Part shown: piece by piece, positions 1 to 6,008 of the stretch | How the letters are laid out: each line of letters begins with the position of its first letter | Numbering within the stretch: position 1 is the first letter of the stretch | Source of the DNA: Actinomycetota bacterium | GTDB taxonomy: Bacteria > Actinomycetota > Thermoleophilia > Solirubrobacterales > 70-9 | Length of the DNA stretch: 8,378 nt | Direction: 5' to 3' | NCBI GenBank assembly: GCA_005884305.1 | Contig: VAYL01000034.1 | Coordinates: 2,743-11,120 of the forward strand | The notes under the pieces: model-generated | The model's database searches: none | The model's input: only the letters and a program-made list of their open reading frames with translations | What the model was told of the DNA's origin: nothing | Position numbers and translations under genes: made by a program

Positions 1-1
1 C

Positions 2-843
2 GAACTCCCGATGCTCGTAATCGACGTCCAGCGCGCCGGGCCCTCCACCGGAATGCCCACCAAGACCGAGGCCGCCGACCTGCTCATGGCCATCCACGGG
101 CGTCACGGCGAGTCCCCGCTCCCGGTGGTGGCCGCCGCGACTCCGGCCCAGTGCTTCGAGGCCGTCATGGAGGCCGCCAGGCTCGCGGTCACCTACCGCA
201 CCCCCGTGATCCTGCTGACCGACACCTTCCTGGCGAACTCCTCCGAGCCCTGGAAGGTCCCGGACGCGGCCGACCTGCCCGAGATCGATCCTCGCTTCGC
301 GACGGAGGCCAATCGGGACGGCGAGTTCTGGCCGTATCTTCGTGACGACCGTCTCGCCCGGCCATGGGCGGTGCCGGGAACGGAGGGCCTACAGCACGTG
401 GTCGGCGGCCTCGAGAAGGAGGTCGGTACCGGGCACATCAGCTACGAGCCGGAGAACCACGCGACGATGACCCGGCTGCGCGCCGAGAAGGTCGCCGGGA
501 TCGCGGACGACATACCGGAGCTCGAGGTCGACGATCCCGACGGCGCCGACATGCTCGTGCTCGGGTGGGGCTCGACCTACGGCGCGATCAAGGGCGCCTG
601 CAGGCGGGTCAGGCTCCGCGGCAAGAAGGTCGCGCGAGCGCACCTCCATCATCTGAGTCCGCTTCCCGGCAACACGGGCGAGGTCGTCCGCTCGTACTCC
701 AAGGTTCTGATCCCCGAGATGAACACCGGCCAGCTCTCGCAGATCATCCGCGGCGAGTTCCTGGTCCACGCCGAGAGCTACTCGAAGGTCCAGGGACTCC
801 CGATCTTCGCCGAGGAGCTCGACGAGGTGATCACGGAGCGGCT

Positions 844-847
<4 letters not shown>
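2..847 (+). CDS. korA: 2-oxoglutarate:ferredoxin oxidoreductase subunit alpha (KorA), 5'-truncated by window
   Basis: This is the C-terminal 281 codons of KorA; the reading frame is open to the window edge, so the ATG at 11 is internal and the true start lies upstream. With KorB it would catalyse CoA-dependent oxidative decarboxylation of 2-oxoglutarate to succinyl-CoA, reducing ferredoxin, in the cytoplasm. The first residues read ELPMLVIDVQRAGPSTGMPTK, the family's conserved segment in the pyrimidine-binding domain, with GPSTGMPTKT at fragment residues 13-22. The C-terminal transketolase-like domain ends in the typical pattern NTGQLSQIIRG followed by KVQGLPIF. The missing N-terminal part should hold the rest of the alpha region and, if this is the fused actinobacterial form, the gamma domain. 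Its stop overlaps the korB start (ATGA at 844-847), indicating translational coupling. Related pyruvate or branched-chain 2-oxoacid oxidoreductases are the alternative; the KorAB pairing and the KorB motifs favour 2-oxoglutarate. Confidence 0.93.
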
Positions 848-1876
<1,029 letters not shown>

Positions 1877-1878
<2 letters not shown>

Positions 1879-1900
1879 GCGCGTCAGCGCGTCAGCGCTT
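1877..1900. terminator. Weak hairpin between convergent korB and TfoX-domain gene
   Basis: AAGCGC (1877-1882) and GCGCTT (1895-1900) can pair around a 12-nt loop. The element starts in the korB stop codon and reaches past the stop codon of the opposing gene. It also contains a tandem 8-mer, GCGCGTCA at 1879-1886 and 1887-1894, which duplicates an in-register TCA. There is no T-run on either side, so at most this is a weak bidirectional 3'-end hairpin. Confidence 0.25.
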
Positions 1901-2227
1901 CGGCGGCAGCGAGCGGGCGTAAGTCACGCCACGCTTGACCCACGGCTCGAGCTGGCGCTTTGTCCGGACACCCTGGGCATCGACCCGCAGCCACCCATCC
2001 ATCGGTTTACCGCGCATCACGAATGGCTGCGCATGCGGCTTCCCCACCAGCGCGTCGGTCTCCTTCGGATCAAACCGAACCAATAGGCCGCCCTGTCCGC
2101 TGGCCGCCACGGACATGTGCCCGCCGACGAGAAATGCGAGGCCGCCGAACATCCGATGCTCGCTCACTCCGTCCGCATCCGCGATCAGCTCGCGAATCCG
2201 GTTGGCGAGGTCCTCGTCGTAGGCCAC
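1892..2227 (-). CDS. TfoX N-terminal-domain protein
   Basis: A 111-residue protein matching the TfoX N-terminal domain family. The hallmark RMFGGLAFLVGGHM is at residues 25-38 and MRGKPMDGW at 71-79, with the short N-terminal helix (DLANRIRELI) typical of the family. Small single-domain members like this are common in actinobacteria and have no established biochemical role; they lack the C-terminal half of Sxy/TfoX, so a competence function should not be assumed. The start is GTG at 2227 with no visible Shine-Dalgarno. It follows the disrupted MMPL gene by 29 nt on the same strand, so it may be read from that gene's promoter or through an inverted repeat lying 4 nt upstream of its start. Many basic residues occur near the C-terminus (RTKRQLEPWVKRG). 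The family assignment is firm; the function is unknown. Confidence 0.9.
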   Translation of the reverse strand: MAYDEDLANRIRELIADADGVSEHRMFGGLAFLVGGHMSVAASGQGGLLVRFDPKETDALVGKPHAQPFVMRGKPMDGWLRVDAQGVRTKRQLEPWVKRGVTYARSLPPKR

Positions 2228-2231
2228 AGTG

Positions 2232-2253
2232 GAGCACTTAGTAACACGTGCTC
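2232..2253. repeat. Inverted repeat between MMPL stop and TfoX-domain start
   Basis: GAGCAC (2232-2237) and GTGCTC (2248-2253) are perfect 6-bp arms around a 10-nt AT-richer spacer. The repeat fills most of the 29-nt gap between the MMPL stop (2257) and the GTG start at 2227. In RNA on the minus strand it would form a hairpin ending 4 nt before that start, where a ribosome-binding site would be expected but is not seen. It could be a small operator, a 3'-end hairpin for the upstream gene or a translational control element; the sequence does not decide. Confidence 0.4.
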
Positions 2254-2256
2254 TAG

Positions 2257-4358
2257 CTAAGGAGCCTGGCCCTCGCTGGCCGCCGCGCGCGGCGGGAGCG
2301 ACGGCTCCACTCGCAGGAGCCGCGCCGGCATCTTCGGGAGGATCCAGTTCCAGCGTCCGAACAGCGATACCGCGGCCGGAACGAGCAGCGCCCGAATGAT
2401 GGTCGCGTCGAGCAGGACGCCGGCGGCGAGGCCGGTCGCGAACATCTTCAGGTCGGTGCCCGGACCGGACGCCAGAGAGACGAACGCGAGGAACAGGATC
2501 AGCGCGGCGCTCGTCACGAGGCGGCCCGTGCGCCCAATGCCGCGCACCACCGCCTCGTTCGTATGGCCCGACGCGTCGTACTCCTCGCGCATGCGCGAGA
2601 GGATGAAGACCTCATAGTCCATCGACAGGCCGAACAGGAACGCGAAAGGTCAGATCCGTGGCCGTTCTGCCACACGATCGCCAGCACTCCCCACGTCGCC
2701 GTCACGCTCGCGATGTTGAGGACCACCGCCTTCAGCGGCAGCAGCAGCGAGCGGAATGCCCGCGCCAGCAGGATGAACGTGACGATTCCGATCAGCGCGA
2801 TCATCAGCGGGAAGCCGCCGTAGACCGCGTCGATGAAATCGGCGTTCTGCGCCGGGAGTCCACCCACCCGGACGTCGGGACCCGCAGAGTGGGCGGCGTT
2901 CCGCATGTGGTCGAGGGTGGTTCGCCCCGTCGCCGTCGAGTCGTCGGCGACCGGGAAGGCCAGCACCTCCGACACACCGTTGTTTTGCCACTCCGGGCCA
3001 CCCGGCGCCACAGCCCCATGTACGCCCGGTACGGCGCGCACGTCGGCCGCGACCTTGTCCGGGTTCGTTCCGTTGGTCAGGATCTCGGTCGGGAGGATGG
3101 TTCCGGACCCGATACCGGAATCCTCGAGCGCGACCAGGCCCTCCTTGGCGTCGCCCTGCTTGGCGATCGTGTCGGGGCTCGAGTCGCCGAGCGTGAGCCC
3201 GGTCGCGGCGATGATGAGCACCGCGAGGATCGCGACCGCGACGCTTGCCGCGATCACCCGATGGCGCACCACCAGCTCGGCCCAGCGGGTCCAGGCGCGG
3301 CTCGCACGGTCGTCGGTCCGCTTGTGCGGCCAATCCAACTTGTGGCCGAACTTCGACAGCATCACGGGCAGGAGCGTGATGGCGACCAACGTGCTCACGA
3401 GCGGGATCAGCAGGCCGCCGTAGCCGATGCTTCGCAGGAACGGCACCGGGAGCGCCACCATCGCCAGAAGGCCGATCGCCACCGTCGTCCCGCTGAAGAC
3501 GACGGCGCGTCCGGCCGTCTCCATCGCGCGCTGCACGGCCTCGTCGCCCTGGCGCCCGTGGGCCGTTTCCTCACGCCAGCGCGAGGCGATCAGCAGCGAG
3601 TAGTCGATCGCGATCCCCAGCCCCACCAGTGCGATCAGGAACTGAACGACCGGCGAGATGTCGGTGAAGGCGGTCAGCCCCCACACGAGCAGGAACGTCG
3701 TCATGATCGAGACGATCGCCATCGCGAGCGGGAGTAGCGCCAGGAGGGACGCGAAGACGAAGGCCAGCACGATCAGCGCGCCGCCACCGCCCAGCACGGA
3801 CTCGAGGAGGACGCCGGTCCCGCTGTCTCCCCCGGACTCGTTCTGAAGCGCGTCGAAGCCGCTCACGTGGACCGGGGCGCCGGCGACCGTGACCCCGGTC
3901 ATCGCCGAGCGAGCGTCCTTGGCCGCGTCGATGTTCTCCCCGAACGCCGAGTTCGGATCGGGCTGTGGATAGACGATCGCGAAGGTCGTCCGGCCGTCCT
4001 TCGAGACGAAGGCCCGGTTGCCGGTCGACGCGAACGAGGCGATCCTCGCGCCCGGAAGCGCCTTATGCAGCTCCTTGTCGACCTTCGCGAGCTGCGCGTC
4101 GACCCCGGGCGAATCAACCGTTTCGCCCTGCGGCAGTGTGACCACGGGCACGATCGGGGCCGTGTCCCCGCCGGTACCGTGGAAGTGCTGAGTGATCGCT
4201 ACGTTTGTCTCCCAGCCCTCCTTGCCGGGGACCGAGAACTTCTGATCCATCGCCTGCGTCGCCTTGTTGACGGTCGCGATTCCCACGACCGTGAGGACGA
4301 CCCAGAAGAGGACGACGATTCGCTTATGGGCGAGAACCCAGCGGGTGATGGACGACAA
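2257..4358 (-). pseudogene. MMPL-family (RND superfamily) transporter, disrupted by frameshift/deletion
   Basis: An actinobacterial MMPL exporter in two frames. The first frame runs from a TTG start at 4358 (GGAGG at 4364-4368, spacer 5) and keeps family sequence through residue 570 (codon 2649-2651): TM1 at about 14-30, a periplasmic loop, a TM bundle at about 192-336 containing GLGIAIDYSLLIASRWREE with the proton-relay pair Asp252-Tyr253, then TM7 near 370-388, a second loop and TM helices from about 515 to 565. After residue 570 the frame turns to nonsense and stops at 2514. The second half resumes in another frame, open from 2649: FAFLFGLSMDYEVFILSRMREEYD, more TM helices, stop at 2257. 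Family members normally carry about 20 more residues between the WQNGHGSD-like segment and FGLSMDYE, so both a shift and a short loss seem to have occurred. Otherwise length is normal (about 700 codons). Substrate unknown. Divergent from marR. A sequencing or assembly error is the alternative to a true pseudogene. Confidence 0.87.
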
Positions 4359-4362
4359 GAGG

Positions 4363-4368
4363 ACCTCC
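4363..4368 (-). promoter_or_regulatory. Ribosome binding site that fixes the MMPL start
   Basis: On the minus strand AGGAGGT-like sequence (GGAGGT) lies 4-5 nt before TTG at 4358. The frame is open up to 4667, but that extension is not hydrophobic or MMPL-like and would cross the regulator gene. This site and the SSITRWVLAHKR-then-TM1 pattern support TTG 4358 as the start. Confidence 0.65.
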
Positions 4369-4381
4369 GTGCAGCTCTTGA

Positions 4382-4401
4382 GATATTTAACGTTTTGTAT
4401 C
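4382..4401. promoter_or_regulatory. Imperfect palindrome, candidate MarR operator over the MMPL promoter
   Basis: The 20-bp sequence GATATTTAACGTTTTGTATC has two-fold symmetry of the form GATA-N3-AACGTT-N3-TATC, with 7 of 10 pairs matched. It lies in the only AT-rich pocket of the window, 24 bp upstream of the MMPL start. A possible minus-strand -10 box, TTAAAT (4385-4390), lies inside it, so a bound dimer would block transcription. MarR proteins bind dyads of about this length beside their own gene, and the adjacent divergent gene encodes one. The site is seen; the binding is inferred. Confidence 0.5.
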
Positions 4402-4420
4402 AGAAATGATCGGGTACACG

Positions 4421-4426
4421 TAGTAT
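4421..4426 (+). promoter_or_regulatory. Candidate -10 element toward marR
   Basis: TAGTAT matches the TANNNT -10 pattern and lies 9 nt upstream of an ATG at 4436, so transcripts would begin at or just before that codon. It is 19 bp from the edge of the 20-bp palindrome, which would occupy the -35 region. A weaker alternative for marR is TTGACC (4533-4538) with ACTAAT (4554-4559), but that spacing is only 15 bp. Confidence 0.35.
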
Positions 4427-4435
4427 GGGGGCCTG

Positions 4436-4558
4436 ATGAGTGATCGGACTCACAGCCCGCCGCATCCGTATGACCCCGGAGGCGACCAAACCGTGACCGA
4501 CTGGGCTCGCATTCGTCACGTTCAATGCCCCTTTGACCGAGAAGCGCGCCGAAACTAA
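4436..4558 (+). CDS. Possible 40-residue leaderless ORF upstream of marR
   Basis: An ATG-to-TAA frame of 40 codons starts 9 nt after the TAGTAT box and ends 23 nt before the MarR start, in a different frame. The peptide begins MSDRTHSPPHPYDPGG and has one cysteine near the C-terminus (VQCPFDRE). It has no hydrophobic segment and no recognised motif. There is no Shine-Dalgarno apart from a G-run, so translation would have to be leaderless. Third-position GC is only 24 of 40 codons, clearly lower than the neighbouring genes, which argues against long-term coding selection. It may be a leader ORF tuning marR translation or chance. I do not recognise it. Confidence 0.25.
   Translation: MSDRTHSPPHPYDPGGDQTVTDWARIRHVQCPFDREARRN
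4437..4452. repeat. Second dyad in the MMPL/marR control region
   Basis: TGAGT (4437-4441) and ACTCA (4448-4452) form perfect 5-bp arms around 6 bp. The dyad starts one base into the ATG of the possible leader ORF and lies just downstream of the TAGTAT box, where a bound protein would block transcription toward marR. Its sequence differs from the 4382-4401 palindrome, so the two are not obviously copies of one site. In the remaining part of the intergenic region, CGTGAC (4492-4497) and GTCACG (4515-4520) also form distant arms, but the 17-nt gap makes them less convincing. Confidence 0.3.
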
Positions 4559-4581
4559 TCGCGGCTCCGCCGTCCACCGCA

Positions 4582-5025
4582 ATGCGCTTCGACCGTCCCC
4601 CTCCAGAACCACTGGCAAGCGCGCCGGGCTTCCTCCTCTCGTGGAACGGCCGGCGAACCGCGACCATGTTCGCCCAAGCGCTCGAGCCACTGGGCCTCCG
4701 TCCCCCCCACTTCGGCGTGATGAGGTTGATCGCGACCGAACCGGGCCTGACGCAGCAGGAGCTCGCGGAGCGCTCACTGATCGACCCCAGCTCGATGGTC
4801 GCGGTCGTCGACGAGCTCGAAGAGTTGGGTTACGCGGAGCGGCAGTCCCATGACGGCGACCGGCGAAAGCACGACATCCACCTGACGGCGGACGGCGAGC
4901 GCATGCTGGAACGCGCCCAAGCCGCGGCGATGGAGACCGCCAAGGAGATCCTGGCGCCGCTTGATTCCGGCGAGGTCCAAGAGCTTCGGCGACTGTTGCG
5001 AAAGATCGCCGGTGCCGAGGACTGA
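4582..5025 (+). CDS. MarR-family transcriptional regulator
   Basis: A 147-residue winged-helix regulator of typical MarR length. The N-terminal dimerisation helix is at about 15-37, the helix-turn-helix at about 57-83 (TQQELAERSLIDPSSMVAVVDELE), and the wing carries the usual acidic-basic signature DGDRRKHDIHLT (91-102). C-terminal helices (about 105-143) complete the dimer interface. It contains no cysteine, so it is not a thiol-based redox sensor of the OhrR/MhqR kind and more likely responds to a small ligand. The start at 4582 is the first start codon after an in-frame stop; no Shine-Dalgarno is visible, and ATG at 4666 would remove the first helix. It is divergent from the MMPL transporter and convergent with a VOC dioxygenase 19 nt away. 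Control of the transporter, and autoregulation through the 223-bp shared region, is the natural inference. Confidence 0.93.
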   Translation: MRFDRPPPEPLASAPGFLLSWNGRRTATMFAQALEPLGLRPPHFGVMRLIATEPGLTQQELAERSLIDPSSMVAVVDELEELGYAERQSHDGDRRKHDIHLTADGERMLERAQAAAMETAKEILAPLDSGEVQELRRLLRKIAGAED

Positions 5026-5043
5026 CGCAGCCGCGCCCGCGTC
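5024..5043. terminator. Weak hairpin between convergent marR and VOC genes
   Basis: GACGC (5024-5028) and GCGTC (5039-5043) can pair, with a flanking T-G wobble, around a 10-nt GC-rich loop. The element fills the 19-nt space between the two converging stop codons. No T-run follows on either strand, so intrinsic termination would be weak. Confidence 0.25.
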
Positions 5044-5044
5044 G

Positions 5045-5965
5045 TCAGGCCGCGACCTGGCGGGGATTGGTGATCGGGCGAACCGTCGCCTCGATCTCCG
5101 GGCGCAGGCGCTCGATGAACGGAGGCAGCGAGAGCTTCTCCCCCAGATGCCCGATCGGCTCGTCGATGGCGAACCCAGGCCCGCCGAGCGTCGCCAGCTC
5201 GAATAGGACGCCGCTCGGCTCGCGGTAGTAGACGGACCGGAAGTAGAAGCGGTCGATCACGGGCGTCGCATTCATCCCCGCCGCGATGACGCGCTCGCGC
5301 CAGGCCTCGTGCTCATCCGCCGGCGAGGCCCAGGCCACGTGGTGGACCGATCCCGCGCCCTGAACCCCACGATGCTCAGCCTCGTCGTAGGCGTAGGTGG
5401 ATCCTCGGCTCTCTCCCCGGCGCTCCCACAGCAGGTCGCCGCGGGACTCGAATCCCATCGTCTCCTCCAGCAGCAACCGGCTCGCGTCCGGATTCGACGA
5501 ATACGCGCGGACGCCCTCGAACCCCTGAAGCGCGTGCTCGGCCGGGATCTCGGGATGCTCGGCGGCACACGGCTCATCGTCGACGTCCGGCACCAGCAGC
5601 TCGTGCTCCAGACCCTCGTGGTCCCGGAACCGAAGCCGGCCGTCGACCTCCTGGGTCGCGACGTCATGCTCGGCGAGTCGCCGGGCCCAGAACTCAAGCG
5701 ATTCGGGAGATCCAACCCGCCAGAGGATGCGGTGGACCATCCCGTCGCCGGCTCGGCCCGGGGCGATCCCCGGATACTCGAAGAAGGTGATGTCCGAGCC
5801 GGGGTCCCCCTTCTCGTCCGCGTAGAAGAGGTGGTAGACGGTCGGGTTGTCCTGGTTGACCGTCTTCTTCACCATCCGCAGGCCGAGAACGCCCGCATAG
5901 AAGTCGACGTTCGGCTGCGCCTCAGCGGTGATCGCGGTGACGTGATGTATCCCCTCCAAGCGCAT
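5045..5965 (-). CDS. VOC-family ring-cleaving dioxygenase (PcpA/MhqO type)
   Basis: A 306-residue protein with two vicinal-oxygen-chelate modules, at about 4-127 and 147-260, matching the glyoxalase-like ring-cleaving dioxygenases of the PcpA/LinE/MhqO group that open hydroquinone-type rings with Fe(II). Likely metal ligands are His8 in GIHHVTAI, His209 in GSVHHVAWA and Glu256 in SGVLFELAT, the expected 2-His-1-carboxylate set. Other family features are DFYAGVLGLRMVKKTVNQDN (21-40) and DRFYFRSVYYREPSG (238-252). The frame is open to 6199, but the ATG at 5965 is chosen because the first VOC strand starts right after it and the extension would cross the divergent gene. Upstream lie both AGGTGG (5972-5977, spacer 6) and TAAGGT (5974-5979). 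The true substrate cannot be read from sequence; detoxification or aromatic breakdown is likely. The family is broad and many members are uncharacterised. Confidence 0.88.
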   Translation of the reverse strand: MRLEGIHHVTAITAEAQPNVDFYAGVLGLRMVKKTVNQDNPTVYHLFYADEKGDPGSDITFFEYPGIAPGRAGDGMVHRILWRVGSPESLEFWARRLAEHDVATQEVDGRLRFRDHEGLEHELLVPDVDDEPCAAEHPEIPAEHALQGFEGVRAYSSNPDASRLLLEETMGFESRGDLLWERRGESRGSTYAYDEAEHRGVQGAGSVHHVAWASPADEHEAWRERVIAAGMNATPVIDRFYFRSVYYREPSGVLFELATLGGPGFAIDEPIGHLGEKLSLPPFIERLRPEIEATVRPITNPRQVAA

Positions 5966-5973
5966 ATTTGTCC

Positions 5974-5979
5974 ACCTTA
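5974..5979 (-). promoter_or_regulatory. Candidate -10 element for the VOC gene
   Basis: On the minus strand TAAGGT (TANNNT pattern) lies 8 nt before ATG 5965. It overlaps AGGTGG, which could instead act as a Shine-Dalgarno, so the same bases fit either a leaderless promoter or a ribosome-binding site. Confidence 0.3.
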
Positions 5980-5994
5980 GCGGCGCCGCTACGG
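5975..5994. promoter_or_regulatory. 20-bp palindrome in divergent VOC/aminotransferase promoter, candidate operator
   Basis: CCTTAGCGGCGCCGCTACGG has 9 of 10 symmetric pairs matched, and its inner 14 bp (TAGCGGCGCCGCTA, 5978-5991) are perfect. It fills about half of the 43-bp space between two divergent starts, overlaps the minus-strand TAAGGT box and ends one base before the plus-strand TAGGCT box. A dimeric regulator bound here would touch both promoters. The regulator is not identified; the sequence is unlike the AT-rich dyad beside marR. Confidence 0.55.
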
Positions 5995-5995
5995 C

Positions 5996-6001
5996 TAGGC
6001 T
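5996..6001 (+). promoter_or_regulatory. Candidate -10 element for leaderless aminotransferase mRNA
   Basis: TAGGCT (TANNNT pattern) ends 7 nt before ATG 6009, which would place the transcription start at the ATG. No Shine-Dalgarno is present in CTGACCGCA before the start, consistent with a leaderless transcript. Confidence 0.4.
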
Positions 6002-6008
6002 GACCGCA

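Noticed and set aside
364..843. Upstream extension of korB in its own frame
   Set aside because: Arg-rich shadow of korA. The ATGA overlap and GGAG support a start at 844.
1892..2227. Competence regulator TfoX/Sxy
   Set aside because: Only the N-terminal domain family is matched; single-domain actinobacterial members have no shown competence role.
2658..3737. Long plus-strand frame of 359 codons opposite the MMPL gene
   Set aside because: Its translation is Arg/Asp/His-rich with no domain, as expected from antisense reading of GC-rich coding DNA. The minus strand encodes a clear MMPL protein here.
4492..4520. CGTGAC / GTCACG inverted arms as a regulatory site
   Set aside because: A 17-nt spacer between 6-bp arms is easily found by chance in about 220 bp; noted only in passing.
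4359..4667. Upstream extension of the MMPL gene to 4667
   Set aside because: The added residues are not MMPL-like and cross the marR start; TTG 4358 has a good GGAGG.
5309..5980. Plus-strand frame of 223 codons opposite the VOC gene
   Set aside because: Antisense shadow; the opposite strand carries conserved VOC metal ligands.
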